This document shows positions 33,301-42,425 of a stretch of DNA of 53,280 nucleotides, one piece after another. This DNA comes from Microcaldota archaeon (GTDB lineage Archaea > Micrarchaeota > Micrarchaeia > Micrarchaeales > CABMGC01): NCBI GenBank assembly GCA_021848065.1, contig JAJZNA010000006.1, forward strand, positions 25,616 to 78,895, in the 5' to 3' direction. Numbering within the stretch: position 1 is the stretch's first letter; every line of letters starts with the position of its first letter. The notes beneath the pieces were generated by a model, which was not told the origin of the DNA, made no database searches, and worked only from the letters and a program-made list of their open reading frames with translations. Made by a program: the position numbers and the translations under genes.

Positions 33301-33448
33301 CATCATGAAAGGCACAGTATTCGCAGAGGTAGGCAGGATAGATGGGAGCGGTATGCTTAGGGTAAAGGGCCTTTCTGGGGCATATGTAATTGACTCGGAC
33401 CTTGCCATGCTCAAAGATGCGTGGAAGAGGACGCTTGAGGGAGTATGA
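30383..33448 (+). CDS. purL: FGAM synthase PurL with fused PurS-like N-terminus
   Basis: Converts FGAR, ATP and glutamine-derived ammonia to FGAM in purine synthesis. Residues about 50-170 have two PurS-like halves (RRVYTINAEIS..., then IENVRVFS), so no separate purS is needed. AQTQSEHCKHK marks the linker and ATP site, and two AIRS-type repeats follow (GGRIGKDGIHGNT; later GKDSMKN and AHTPTIGGLG). No glutaminase domain; it is the next gene, purQ. At 1021 aa it is between the small PurL (about 720) and the large fused enzyme (about 1300). Leaderless start. Confidence 0.94.
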   Translation: MGTQLLSDSTPSGGASLSSRIVVAFKKGEMDPLGSSLEKSVGRFLNIHAQSIRTRRVYTINAEISKNEADSLAANLFVDPVTECRAKDSDNGFDWIVEVGYKPGVTDPVGKTASSAAREILGSKAEYGIGTATQYLVKGVGREAIDRMVNELLVNPLIENVRVFSREEVHASGIKALHYELGGRAVPQVGVRDLNVSDDELVGISRKGVLSLSLGEMKTIQKHTQSMQFTESRKKIGMPQEFLNKLTDAELEVIAQTQSEHCKHKIFNGNIRYSEDGGQEEEINGLFGTYIKAPTERMLAQYPWILSAFSDNAGIVDFGNGMLIADKAETHNAPSALDPYGGAITGILGVNRDVLGAGLGAKPILNIFGYCFGNPFYSGELKGGILHPSRIRNGVHRGVIDGGNQSGIPLADGFEIFDDRYGFRPLVYCGTIGIMPKSILGRSSYVKKAEPGDAVVMVGGRIGKDGIHGNTFASEALTSNSPVQAVQIGDSITQKVMADFLIEARDLGLYRSITDNGAGGLSSSVGEMAKDTGGCTMDLEKAPLKYSGLEPWEILVSESQERMTLAVEPAKVDELVKLAAKRGVEATVIGEFNGSGMFHVKYGQMTVAYLDMGFLHGGFPKMDMEAQWKTVLHDEPDFKSPEKLDGTLKEMLARLNICSKEYRMRQYDHEVKALSVVKPFVGKDLDTPSDATVSIIRPGSTEGIVVARGMNPYYSDIDTYHMTASVIDEAIRRAVAVGAKLPSNKDIMYALDNFCWNLAAVDSDEGKLKMGQLVRSNRALAEYCEAFGVPCISGKDSMKNVWKLKEKLGDKEIEKVISIPPTLLFSVRAKMEDVSRAVTMDAKKDGDIVYAVGMTYDELGASEYFAYMGEKARGTPYIGNRVPKVDAHRAKETYSALGRAVETGCIASAHTPTIGGLGVAAAQSAFAGGLGMEMDLAKVPYSGQGRDDYIMFSQSNSRFIVTVPPERKREFEDIMKGTVFAEVGRIDGSGMLRVKGLSGAYVIDSDLAMLKDAWKRTLEGV

Positions 33449-34273
33449 ATGGCGGACAACAATAAAGTAAAGGTGCTCATACCTTCAGGCTACGGCCTTA
33501 ACTGTGAGGAGGAGACGGCGTTCGGATATAGGATGGCAGGGGCTGATGCGGACATAGTGCACATCAATGACATAATAGAAAAGCCGGGTACGATGGATGA
33601 CTACCATATACTGGCGCTCGTTGGCGGATTCTCTGATGGGGACCATATCGCTTCTGGGAAGGTCCACGCAAACAGGCTGAAATACAGGCTGGGCGAGCCG
33701 CTGCAGAAGTTCATAGATGAGGGGAAGTTGATTATAGGAGTGTGCAACGGATTCCAGGCAATGATCAAATCAGGCATTCTTCCAGCCGTTGGCAAGGACT
33801 ACGCAAGGCAGACGGTTACGCTTACGTACAATGATTCGGGCAAATTTGAGGACAGATGGGTGCACCTTAAATCCAACCCAAAATCCAATTGCATATGGAC
33901 TGCAGGCATAGACAGGCTTTACCTTCCGGTAAGGCATGGGGAAGGGAAGGTAAGGATACAGGATGAGAATGTGCTTAACAGCATCACATCCTCAGGGCAG
34001 ATAGCCCTTTATTATTCGATTCCTGAAAGCGGGGAGATAGCAATGGAAAAGGACTATCCACACAACCCAAACGGCTCTGCGCTAGGCATAGCGGGGCTCG
34101 CGGATCCTACAGGCAGGATCTTCGGGATGATGCCGCACTGGGAGGGATTCATGTCCCCATATAACCACCCTGCCTGGACCAGGCTGAAGAGGGAAGGCAC
34201 TCTCCCACGCGAAGGCCCGGGACTTGCAATAGCACGCAATGGAGTGAGGTATGCGGCAGAGAGACTGGTGTGA
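33449..34273 (+). CDS. purQ: FGAM synthase glutaminase subunit PurQ
   Basis: Class I glutamine amidotransferase that feeds ammonia to PurL. Nucleophile Cys in IIGVCNGFQ (about residue 99), oxyanion region GGFSDGDH and the catalytic His-Glu in MMPHWEGF. At 274 aa it has the extended form (close to the C-terminal domain of large PurL) rather than the 225-aa small PurQ. It begins immediately at the purL stop (TGAATG). Confidence 0.96.
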   Translation: MADNNKVKVLIPSGYGLNCEEETAFGYRMAGADADIVHINDIIEKPGTMDDYHILALVGGFSDGDHIASGKVHANRLKYRLGEPLQKFIDEGKLIIGVCNGFQAMIKSGILPAVGKDYARQTVTLTYNDSGKFEDRWVHLKSNPKSNCIWTAGIDRLYLPVRHGEGKVRIQDENVLNSITSSGQIALYYSIPESGEIAMEKDYPHNPNGSALGIAGLADPTGRIFGMMPHWEGFMSPYNHPAWTRLKREGTLPREGPGLAIARNGVRYAAERLV

Positions 34274-35916
34274 CGCACATGCCAAAGATCAGAACATATC
34301 TTGACGTGGTCCCTGAAAGCGTTAAGGAGGATGTGTCACGCGAATGGGGGGAGAGGAAGAAAGAGACCATGGCATTCGCGAAGGAGCATGGAATAGAGAT
34401 AGGCGTTGGGGAGTCGTTCAACAAGGTGGTTACATTCTCCCTTTCAAGCGGTTACTACCACATGTTTTCAGGCATAACGTCCATCGCAGACATATCAGCA
34501 TTGGACGAAGTGAAAGGCAAGGTATCGGAATTGATAGCCAGGATGGCACATGACGAGGCAAGGAGAGGGTGTGTTCCGCTTATGGCATCCAACCTCTGTG
34601 ACTGGGATTCTGGATACGCAAAGAGCGTGGGCGCTAGCAGGGTGCTGAGCGATGCGATAATTTCGGCATGCGCAAAGGATAGGATAATACTTACTGGTGG
34701 GGAGACGGCAAACCTGGGAGACCAGATGAAGGGCAAGGGAATGGGATGGATGTTCACACTCCTGTCGAGATACGATGGCAAAATGCCTGGAGATGAGAAT
34801 GCTTATGGGGGAATGGACCTTGATCTCCAAGAGACTTTTGGGTTTGTGGCGGATAGAGGCAGGTTCGGAATTGTCAACTGTAATGGAATGCCGCTACTTC
34901 ACGTCAAGAACCCATCAAAATTCATAATCACGGCAGACGGTTCGGGGTCGAAGTCGATAGTTTGCGATAACATAGAAAAGAGGACAGACATATATGACAC
35001 TCTTGCAAGCGCAGGGGATGACCCCACACGGGACGGGGCGTTTCCGGTAGTTGCAAGCATAGGCGTGCACGCGGGCTCCGCTTCGGGAAAGGCGCAGATG
35101 CTTGGATACATGAAGGATGCGGCGAGGTCATGCATGCTACCGCTTGTAGGGTCTGTCTTCGATACCGCGCCTGACGTATACACGTACACGCTTAACGGAA
35201 CCGTCCTTAGTGAGGTCGTGGATATGGCAGGGCTGGACGGAAAGGGCATCTCCCCTGGCCTATCCCTGGTCATACTCTATGAACGCCAGAGGACCAATGG
35301 AATAACCCTTCAGAGAAGGGTGCTTGAGGAGGCCTTTGGAAAGGACTGGCATGGCATGAAACTGGACGAGGCAATAGGCATTATTGAAGGGGAATTGGGG
35401 GAGGGATACGCCAGTGGAAAGATACACGACCAGAACACCACGCTTGGCGAGATGGTGGCGCTGCCTTCCACACCATACTTCAGGATAGACCACAGAATGC
35501 CAAGAAGCATAATGGAAACGGTCAAACTGAAAATAAATGTATCGAGCGGTGGGCTCGTGGGCAAGACACGAAGATGTCTCGAGCCCATGGGAATTGGAGC
35601 AGAATATTCTAATCTATTCGAGGCACCTGACTTGGTTCTCCTGGTGCAGATGTCCAGCAGGCTGCGTAAATCCAGGGGTAGGATAAGCGACGAGGTAAGC
35701 TACCACACCTGGGGATGCGGGGTAGGATACGTGATAGGCACCAGCGACCCCGAGGGGGTTGTGGCACATTATACTGGCAACGGAATACGCGCAGTTGTTG
35801 GAGGAAGCATAATAGCAGAGCGGGGGATACGCGTGTCGTCCAAGGGTCTCGATTCAATGGACGTTGGCGGCACACAGGTTCTCAGATACAGGTACACGGA
35901 TAGGCCGCTGGGATAA
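34270..35916 (+). CDS. purM: AIR synthase PurM, unusually long
   Basis: Closes FGAM to AIR. Usual PurM is about 345 aa; this is 548. The order of motifs is odd: a GGETAE-like TGGETANLGDQ appears at about residue 142, before the ATP-loop equivalent TADGSGSKS at about residue 225. The second block then continues with a degenerate GGETAE position and a standard C-terminal domain (SPGLSLVILYE, WGCGVGYVIG). It reads as an extra N-terminal AIRS half fused to a PurM. GTG 34270 overlaps the purQ stop (GTGA); ATG 34279 is the alternative. Confidence 0.82.
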   Translation: MTHMPKIRTYLDVVPESVKEDVSREWGERKKETMAFAKEHGIEIGVGESFNKVVTFSLSSGYYHMFSGITSIADISALDEVKGKVSELIARMAHDEARRGCVPLMASNLCDWDSGYAKSVGASRVLSDAIISACAKDRIILTGGETANLGDQMKGKGMGWMFTLLSRYDGKMPGDENAYGGMDLDLQETFGFVADRGRFGIVNCNGMPLLHVKNPSKFIITADGSGSKSIVCDNIEKRTDIYDTLASAGDDPTRDGAFPVVASIGVHAGSASGKAQMLGYMKDAARSCMLPLVGSVFDTAPDVYTYTLNGTVLSEVVDMAGLDGKGISPGLSLVILYERQRTNGITLQRRVLEEAFGKDWHGMKLDEAIGIIEGELGEGYASGKIHDQNTTLGEMVALPSTPYFRIDHRMPRSIMETVKLKINVSSGGLVGKTRRCLEPMGIGAEYSNLFEAPDLVLLVQMSSRLRKSRGRISDEVSYHTWGCGVGYVIGTSDPEGVVAHYTGNGIRAVVGGSIIAERGIRVSSKGLDSMDVGGTQVLRYRYTDRPLG

Positions 35917-35932
35917 GTGCGGAATCGGAGCG

Positions 35933-36466
35933 TCACTTCTTCTGCTCCAGGTACGCCTTGTATCCCATCTTCTCTAGCTTTTTGGATTTTTCTGATACGG
36001 AATCTGCCATAGACAGCTGATACCTCTCAAGCCTTGACTGGATAGATTTGTCGCCCGTGCCAAGGATTCTGGCCGCAAGAAGCGCTGCGTTCTTGGCGCC
36101 ATCTATAGCAACTGTAGCCACAGGTATGCCTGCAGGCATCTGCACTATGGACAGGAGCGAGTCTATGCCGCCCAGGTTCTTTAGCTGCCGTGGCACGCCT
36201 ATTACGGGAATGGAAGTCATCGAGGCCACCATGCCAGGAAGGTGTGCGGATCCCCCTGCACACGCTATTATCACCTTGAGCCCGTCCTTGGATGCAGATT
36301 TGGCATAAGAATACATGGCCTCTGGCGTGCGGTGCGCTGACACTATGGATATCTTGTAGGATATCCCGAGCTCTTCGAGCGTCTTTGCGGATTCCTGCAT
36401 AAGCGAAAGGTCGGAGTCCGAGCCCATGATTATTCCTACAAGGGGTTTTTCCATGCCACCAGCCAT
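35933..36466 (-). CDS. purE: N5-CAIR mutase PurE (class I)
   Basis: Moves the carboxyl group in N5-CAIR to give CAIR. Motifs [17 protein letters not shown] with the catalytic His and [15 protein letters not shown] are intact; PurK next door confirms the class I two-step route. Size 177 aa is normal. Start may be ATG 36466 or 36454 (MEKPLVGI). It follows purK by 17 bp. Confidence 0.96.
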   Translation of the reverse strand: MAGGMEKPLVGIIMGSDSDLSLMQESAKTLEELGISYKISIVSAHRTPEAMYSYAKSASKDGLKVIIACAGGSAHLPGMVASMTSIPVIGVPRQLKNLGGIDSLLSIVQMPAGIPVATVAIDGAKNAALLAARILGTGDKSIQSRLERYQLSMADSVSEKSKKLEKMGYKAYLEQKK

Positions 36467-36483
36467 AATGATTGTTTACTTCG

Positions 36484-37620
36484 CTACACAGATATATAAT
36501 TCCGCGCGGAAGTTGCCCTTTTTATAGCCTCTTCGGCAGTCCTGCCAGTAGCAGTGATATGGCCCATCTTGCGCCCGGTCCTGGTGTCCTTTTTGCCATA
36601 TATGTGCACCGAGACGCCAGGTATTGACAATGCCTTTTCAAGCCCGGCCACCTTAGCTAGGCCGTTCCTGTTGCCTAGGATATTTACCATGGCAGCATGG
36701 GGCACTAGCATCTCGGTGCTTCCCAATGGAAGCCCCGTCAGTGCCCTTATGTGCTGCTCGAACTGGGACGTGGCACATGCCTCTATGGTGTAGTGCCCAG
36801 AATTGTGCACCCTTGGGGCTATCTCGTTTACCAGGACATTGCCGCGCTTGTCTAGGAACATCTCTATCCCGAACACACCTGCGCCCTCTAGATGGCGCAT
36901 GACGGACAGTGCTACAGAGTTTGCCTTTTTGCGCACGCGGGCGCTTACCCTTGCAGGGGCAATGGTAGTGTGCAGTATGCTGTTAATGTGCACATTCTCG
37001 GACACGGGATATACGGCTATGTTTCCATGCACATCGCGTGCAGCCATGACGGACAGTTCAGTCTTGAATCGCACCAGTCCCTCCAGGTATAAATCCCTGG
37101 TCCCAAGCTTCATCATCGCGGCAGGGATGCCGGCTGCGGAAGTCAGGAGCGCATTGCCATGCCCGTCATAGCCCCCAAAGCGTGCCTTGAGCATGACAGG
37201 ATATCCCAGCCTTTCTGACATATTCTTGATGTCGCTTATGGATCCCACCTCTGCAAATTCTGGGACTGGAATGCCATTGTCGCTTAGGAAGCGCTTCTGC
37301 GAAAGCTTGTCCTTGACCATGCGCAGCGTGCGTGGGGATGGATTGACCGTGACGCCCTTGTCAACAAAGCGCTGCAGTATCTTGTCGTTGGCCAGCTCCC
37401 ATTCGATGGTGATGAAGTCGGATTTTTTGGACAGAGTCCCCATTGCACCCTCATCATCAAGGCTTGCGACTATCTGTTCGTCGCACACTTGCCCTCCGGG
37501 GGAATTTGGTGAAGGATCTATGACAGTGACAATGAACCCCATGCGCTTGGCCTCGAAGGCAAGCATCCTTGCAAGCTGCCCGCCGCCCACGATGCCTATC
37601 CGGTTTTTCATGTGCGCCAT
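36484..37620 (-). CDS. purK: N5-CAIR synthetase PurK
   Basis: ATP-grasp enzyme that carboxylates AIR with bicarbonate and ATP. N-terminal IGIVGGGQLARML, ATP-grasp strands LKARFGGYDGHGN and the metal-binding FLDKRGNVLVNEIAPRVHNSGH are present. 378 aa is standard. Starts at ATG 37620, or the in-frame Met three residues later, 7 bp or so after purB. Confidence 0.97.
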   Translation of the reverse strand: MAHMKNRIGIVGGGQLARMLAFEAKRMGFIVTVIDPSPNSPGGQVCDEQIVASLDDEGAMGTLSKKSDFITIEWELANDKILQRFVDKGVTVNPSPRTLRMVKDKLSQKRFLSDNGIPVPEFAEVGSISDIKNMSERLGYPVMLKARFGGYDGHGNALLTSAAGIPAAMMKLGTRDLYLEGLVRFKTELSVMAARDVHGNIAVYPVSENVHINSILHTTIAPARVSARVRKKANSVALSVMRHLEGAGVFGIEMFLDKRGNVLVNEIAPRVHNSGHYTIEACATSQFEQHIRALTGLPLGSTEMLVPHAAMVNILGNRNGLAKVAGLEKALSIPGVSVHIYGKKDTRTGRKMGHITATGRTAEEAIKRATSARNYISV

Positions 37621-37626
37621 CCCGGA

Positions 37627-39051
37627 TTAAACCGCATTCTGCTTCCCAAGCTCCGACATCCGCTTTTCCCATGCATCAGCAACCTTCTCGGCCTTCTTTG
37701 AGGCTATGCCAACATACTTGGAAGGGTCTTTAAGTATCGATATCTGGGCCGGAGTGAATTTCTTTACATACGGCTCGAGACTCTTGTCTTTCATGACAAG
37801 ATCAGCCAGCCTTGTGCCCGTCTCGTTCGCCTGATCCGCAAGCTTGCCCATGTATTCGTGGGAGTTTGGATGGCCGTATGCCGCAAGCATGAGATGCAGC
37901 GGCTCTGCAAGAGCCTTGTCCGAGCCCATTGCAAAGTTCCTGAGCATGTTCTGCGCATGTGGCTTTATGCTTCCCGCAATCCTTGCCGCACGGCGAACCG
38001 AGTAGTCGAACTGGTCGAATAGCTGCGGTAGATAGCGCTGTGAAGCCGAATTGGTAAGGTCGCGCTGGTGGTCTGATATCTGGTCAAGGTACATAGTGGA
38101 CATGAAAGGCATGGTAACTTTCCACAGGCTCTTTATGTTTTCAAGCCCTACAGGGTTGGCCTTGTGGGGCATGGTTGATGAGCGGGATATGTCCTTGCCC
38201 CTAGGCTGCCCTATCTCAGCTATCTCCGGCCTCTGAAGGTTACGCATATCGTCAGCCCAGTTAGCGAGTATTGTAAAGCTGCTTACGGTGTAATGGAATA
38301 GGTCTGTCATAGGCTCAGGCTGCACTATCTGCGTCGATATCTCCGTAGGGGAAAGCCCCAGTTCATTAAGAACATCTTTTTCGAACCTCTCCGGGTCATT
38401 CACAAAGAGTGATGATGCATTGTATGCCCCCACCGCACCTGAGAACTTGCCTTTGAGATTTTCCACGGCATCAATTATCCGACCTATCCTGCCGCCTAGA
38501 CGGCTCACGTACCATGCCATGGTAAACCCAAAAGTTATGGGCTCCGCGTGCTGCAGGTGCGTCCTGCCTATCTGGAGAGTGTCCTTCTCCTGTCTCGCAA
38601 TGCGTATCCATGACCTTTCAAGCGCAATGAGGTCGGGTATTATTATCCTAGTGAAAGCGTCCTTGTACCTGAGCATGTTTGCGGAGTCTACCACATCGTA
38701 TGAAGTTGCGGTCCTGTGCACCCCCGTCCTTGCCTGGGCGCTCAGTCCCCGCTTTATGACATTTACCTGTGCTATAACATCATGTCCGGTCCTTGATTCC
38801 TCCTCGTAAACCGCCTTGGCGCTGACGCGCTCTGCAGACTTGGCTATCTCCCTGGCCGACTTTTCGCTTATCACCTTCCTTTTCGCAAGGACCGCTGCGA
38901 GGGCCGATTCAACCTTGGACTTATACTTCACATAGGCCTCTTCGGATAGGTATGGCAGAAGGTCTTTGACACAATACCTGTAATCGCTAGGAGAGAGCAT
39001 GTCGTATACTGATACTAGGTCGTCTTCCAATGCATCACCTGAAGGATTCAC
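37627..39051 (-). CDS. purB: Adenylosuccinate lyase PurB
   Basis: Fumarase/aspartase-superfamily lyase that acts in two purine steps (SAICAR to AICAR, adenylosuccinate to AMP). Signature loop SSTMPHKANPVGLEN, plus QIGRTHLQHAEPITFG with catalytic His and TGHDVIA. 474 aa, all helical. The start region overlaps the purC 3' end by 17 bp; a TTG a few codons later is also possible. Confidence 0.96.
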   Translation of the reverse strand: MNPSGDALEDDLVSVYDMLSPSDYRYCVKDLLPYLSEEAYVKYKSKVESALAAVLAKRKVISEKSAREIAKSAERVSAKAVYEEESRTGHDVIAQVNVIKRGLSAQARTGVHRTATSYDVVDSANMLRYKDAFTRIIIPDLIALERSWIRIARQEKDTLQIGRTHLQHAEPITFGFTMAWYVSRLGGRIGRIIDAVENLKGKFSGAVGAYNASSLFVNDPERFEKDVLNELGLSPTEISTQIVQPEPMTDLFHYTVSSFTILANWADDMRNLQRPEIAEIGQPRGKDISRSSTMPHKANPVGLENIKSLWKVTMPFMSTMYLDQISDHQRDLTNSASQRYLPQLFDQFDYSVRRAARIAGSIKPHAQNMLRNFAMGSDKALAEPLHLMLAAYGHPNSHEYMGKLADQANETGTRLADLVMKDKSLEPYVKKFTPAQISILKDPSKYVGIASKKAEKVADAWEKRMSELGKQNAV

Positions 39052-39979
39052 CAGTTATGTCCTCGAAGAGTTTTATGTATATCCTGCTTACCTGGCTTAT
39101 TGTATCCTGCGGAAGGGCAGGTATTGGAGGCTCCGCATCGCCATGCTCGCGTGCCGACATTAGCCTTGAATGGTAGCCCGAATCCCTATAGAACTGCCTT
39201 ACAAACTCCTTTGACCTCTCAACGTATTTCCCATTATCGAATTCCGCTGAGTCCCAGAACCTATCTTCGTCTGGGGTTCCGAAAGTGTCTACAACCATAA
39301 ATGCCCTATCCCCATCGAATGCAAACTCTTTCTTGCCGTCCACGTGTATTAGCCCATGCCTCTTGACCCTTGAATTTATCTGGTCGTCTATCTTGAAGCA
39401 TAGCTCCCTCATCTGTTCGTACTCGTCGTTTGACATGGCAGATATCTTCAGTGCCTCTTCTGTGGAAAGGTTCCTGTCCACCTTCTCAAGCTTAGTGGTG
39501 ACTTCGAAGAATGGATCTGGAAGCGGCTCTGCCAGCTTCACTTCGTGGCCTGATGCAAATCCGAGCTGCTCCGGCTTTACCGTGCCGTTCCTGACGCGGT
39601 CCCACAAGGACCCATATACGAAATACCTCGTGACCAGTTCGAGCGGGATGAGGTAGTTCTTTGAGTTGCTGCCCAATTGAGAGTAGTCTGGCACGACGTT
39701 TACGCGCTTTACCCGCATCCTGTTTGGAGGTGTCAGTTTTATGAAATGCGTCTGTATTCCCAGTTTTTCCAGTACACCGAACCAATATGCGCTTGTCCTG
39801 CAAAGCGTCTCGCCCTTGTAAGGCACCTCGCTGGGGATTATCTTGTCGAATACGGATATCCTGTTTGAGAACACGAATTCCAGTTCATCTTCCCCAGCAG
39901 CATACACGTCCTTTACCTTCCCCGATCTTAAGAGCTCTTCCAAGTATTCACCCTGGATGCCATCAAGCATGCGAAGCAT
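39035..39979 (-). CDS. purC: SAICAR synthetase PurC
   Basis: Joins aspartate to CAIR. Motifs: SGKVKDVYAAGEDELEFVFSNR-type N-terminus with the ATP site, ELVTRYFVYGSLWDR, then LIHVDGKKEFAFD. The C-terminal part (RQFYRDSGYHS) resembles the longer yeast-like type. The track runs to 40099, but ATG 39979 (or 39970) fits the family start, after TATA-like boxes near 40020-40030. First gene of purC-purB-purK-purE. Confidence 0.93.
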   Translation of the reverse strand: MLRMLDGIQGEYLEELLRSGKVKDVYAAGEDELEFVFSNRISVFDKIIPSEVPYKGETLCRTSAYWFGVLEKLGIQTHFIKLTPPNRMRVKRVNVVPDYSQLGSNSKNYLIPLELVTRYFVYGSLWDRVRNGTVKPEQLGFASGHEVKLAEPLPDPFFEVTTKLEKVDRNLSTEEALKISAMSNDEYEQMRELCFKIDDQINSRVKRHGLIHVDGKKEFAFDGDRAFMVVDTFGTPDEDRFWDSAEFDNGKYVERSKEFVRQFYRDSGYHSRLMSAREHGDAEPPIPALPQDTISQVSRIYIKLFEDITGESFR

Positions 39980-40152
39980 GTCCCCAGTATGCGCATTCGC
40001 TGGCAACCGTTTTAATATTGAAAAACAAAATATAATAAGATGCGTCTGTTGGTGTGCATACGCCTGTTTGCAGGCTGGGTCAAGCTGGCTGGAGAGCATT
40101 TATAATTTAGGTGCGCACATCTGAATTATCATAATCGGTCAGGTGTGCTTGA

Positions 40153-41325
40153 ATGGCTATAGAACGGGGTGAGATGCAGAAGGTGGCATCGTCATACGAT
40201 GCGAAGAACGTTACGATAGGCGTGCTAGGATCGCATACCGCTGAAGAGACAGGGGTGGCGGCCAAGGCACTCGGATTCAAGGTCGCAGTCGTATGCCAGA
40301 AGGGGCGCGACGAACTGTACACCAAATACAGCGGGCATCTCTTCGACCATAAGATAGTGCTTGACAGCTTCTCGGACATAATGAACGATGAAGTGCAGGA
40401 CAAGCTCATAGGAATGAACACGATATTTATACCGAACAGGTCCTTCTCAGTTTATGCAGGATACGGCAACATAGAGGATAAATTCAGAGTGCCGCTATAC
40501 GGCAGCAGGTACATGCTAAGGACAGAGGAGAGGCACGGAAAGAAGAACCAGTATGACCTGCTTGGAAGGGCAGGCATAAAGATACCCAAGAAGTTCAACA
40601 GGCCAGAGGACATAGACAGGATGTCGATAGTTAAGGTGCAGCAGAAGGAGAGGCCGCTTGAGAGGGCGTTCTTCTATGCAAAATCTTCGCAGGAGTACTA
40701 TGAGAATGGAGATAGGCTCGTAAAATCGGGCCTTATAGATGAAGCCGCACTTGGAAATGCCCACATAGAGGAGTATGTGCTGGGCCAGAAGTTCAACGCC
40801 AACTTCCAGAGCTGGGCCATGAAGGACCATTTCGGCGACATGGACTTCGTGGGATTCGATGATAGGAAACAGTCAAACCTTCACGGCGCCCTGGGGCTTC
40901 CGGCAAAGGAGCAGCTAGAGCTTGACGTTGCAATAACAAACGAGGAAGTAGGCCACTACGGGCTTACCATGAGGGAATCTTACAAACCTTTGGTATACAA
41001 GGCCGCGGAGCGCATGCTCGGCGCTTGTGTTAAGGAGTATCCCCCAGGACTCTTTGGCATGTTCGCCCTGCAGGGGGCCCTTGCACCGGATCCGGATGCT
41101 GGTAAGGCTGGGAAGCTCAGCTTCTACGTATTCGACCTGAGCCCGAGAGTGCCTGGATGCCCTTGCGTAGGCCCCACATCTCCGGAGATGAGGAGGCTGA
41201 GTCTTAAATACTCGGGAACGCTTGGAAGGTACGGGGTAGACAGGATAGAGACCGCAATGGACCTCCCAATGATGGACATAAAGGAAGCAGCATTGCAGGG
41301 CAGGCTTGATGAGGTGGTTACTTGA
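40153..41325 (+). CDS. PurP-family ATP-grasp enzyme (divergent copy)
   Basis: Belongs to the archaeal PurP family (DUF1246 plus DUF1297 ATP-grasp). The N-terminal VLGSHTAEETGVAAKALGFK and VPLYGSRYMLRTEE match. The C-terminal metal motif reads FDLSPRVPGCPCVGPTSPEM, unlike the FEVSARIVAGSN of the next gene, so this is the paralogue of less certain role, perhaps another step or subunit. GGTG Shine-Dalgarno and a TATA box (GCATTTATAATTTAGG) lie upstream; divergent from purC. Confidence 0.88.
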   Translation: MAIERGEMQKVASSYDAKNVTIGVLGSHTAEETGVAAKALGFKVAVVCQKGRDELYTKYSGHLFDHKIVLDSFSDIMNDEVQDKLIGMNTIFIPNRSFSVYAGYGNIEDKFRVPLYGSRYMLRTEERHGKKNQYDLLGRAGIKIPKKFNRPEDIDRMSIVKVQQKERPLERAFFYAKSSQEYYENGDRLVKSGLIDEAALGNAHIEEYVLGQKFNANFQSWAMKDHFGDMDFVGFDDRKQSNLHGALGLPAKEQLELDVAITNEEVGHYGLTMRESYKPLVYKAAERMLGACVKEYPPGLFGMFALQGALAPDPDAGKAGKLSFYVFDLSPRVPGCPCVGPTSPEMRRLSLKYSGTLGRYGVDRIETAMDLPMMDIKEAALQGRLDEVVT

Positions 41326-42425
41326 TGACTAAAGAGCAGATAGACAGAGTAGTTGAAGGGTATGACAAAAAGGATATCAGGATAGGCACCATATGCTCGC
41401 ATTCGGCACTGCAGATATTCCACGGTGCCAGGCAGGAAGGATTCAAGACGATAGGCATATGCACCAAGGACAGGGTGCAGACATACAAGGCCTTCCCATG
41501 GGCCATGCCTGATGAATTTATGGTGGTGGACAAATTCTCGGATATACTCCAAGAGGAGAAGCAGGAGTTCCTTAGGGAAAGGAATACGGTCATAGTGCCG
41601 CACGGATCCTTCGTGCAGTACGTAGGTGCCAATAACATAGAGGAATCGTTCAACGTGCCATTGTTCGGCAACCGCATGACGCTTGGCTGGGAAAATGACA
41701 GGAAGAAGCAGCGCAAATGGATAGAGGGCGCTGGCATAAAGATGCCCAAGGAGTACCCAGATGCGTCCAAGGTGGATTCAAGGGTATTCGTGAAATTCTC
41801 CGGTGCCAGGGGCGGCAGGGGATTTTTCTCGGCAGGTTCGAAGGAAGACCTAGAGAGGAAGCTTGCGGAAAGGGTGGCGTCAGGAATCATAGACAGCAAC
41901 GATGCGAAGAATGCCGCAATACAGGAGTTTGTGCCTGGAGTAAGGTACTACTTCCAATATTTCTACTCCCCTTTCGAAGAGCCCATAGGGCAGCTTGAAA
42001 AGGGGCGCGTGGAACTGCTTGGAATAGACAAGAGGATAGAGACAATAGACGAAGCGTACAGGGGCCTTCCGGAAGTTCCCCAGGAGTTCTTTGATTATAC
42101 AGTCACGGGCAACCAGCCTGTGGTCATAAGGGAGAGCCTGCTCCCGGATGTCATGGATATGGGGGTGAAGGTGGTGGCAAGGTCCAAGGAACTCTTTGCG
42201 CCAGGGATGCAGGGCGCATTTTGCCTTGAGACAGTATACCACCCGGACCGAGGCTTCACGGTGTTTGAGGTGTCTGCAAGGATAGTCGCAGGATCCAACC
42301 TATACACACAGGGATCGCCTTACTCGTCCATGATATTCAATGAGCCGATGTCTACCGGGCGCAGGATTGCCAGGGAGATGCGCAGCGGCATGGCGTCAGG
42401 GGAACTGGAGGAGATAATTTACTGA
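41325..42425 (+). CDS. purP: Formate-dependent FAICAR synthetase PurP
   Basis: Forms FAICAR from AICAR, formate and ATP in archaea that lack PurH transformylase. ICSHSALQIFHGARQEGF and VPLFGNRMTLGWE are in the N-terminal domain; VFVKFSGARGGRGFF is the ATP-grasp lid; FEVSARIVAGSNLY is the canonical end motif. The TGATG overlap with the previous gene supports co-translation. The track's TTG (41322) is less likely than ATG 41325. Confidence 0.94.
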   Translation: MTKEQIDRVVEGYDKKDIRIGTICSHSALQIFHGARQEGFKTIGICTKDRVQTYKAFPWAMPDEFMVVDKFSDILQEEKQEFLRERNTVIVPHGSFVQYVGANNIEESFNVPLFGNRMTLGWENDRKKQRKWIEGAGIKMPKEYPDASKVDSRVFVKFSGARGGRGFFSAGSKEDLERKLAERVASGIIDSNDAKNAAIQEFVPGVRYYFQYFYSPFEEPIGQLEKGRVELLGIDKRIETIDEAYRGLPEVPQEFFDYTVTGNQPVVIRESLLPDVMDMGVKVVARSKELFAPGMQGAFCLETVYHPDRGFTVFEVSARIVAGSNLYTQGSPYSSMIFNEPMSTGRRIAREMRSGMASGELEEIIY

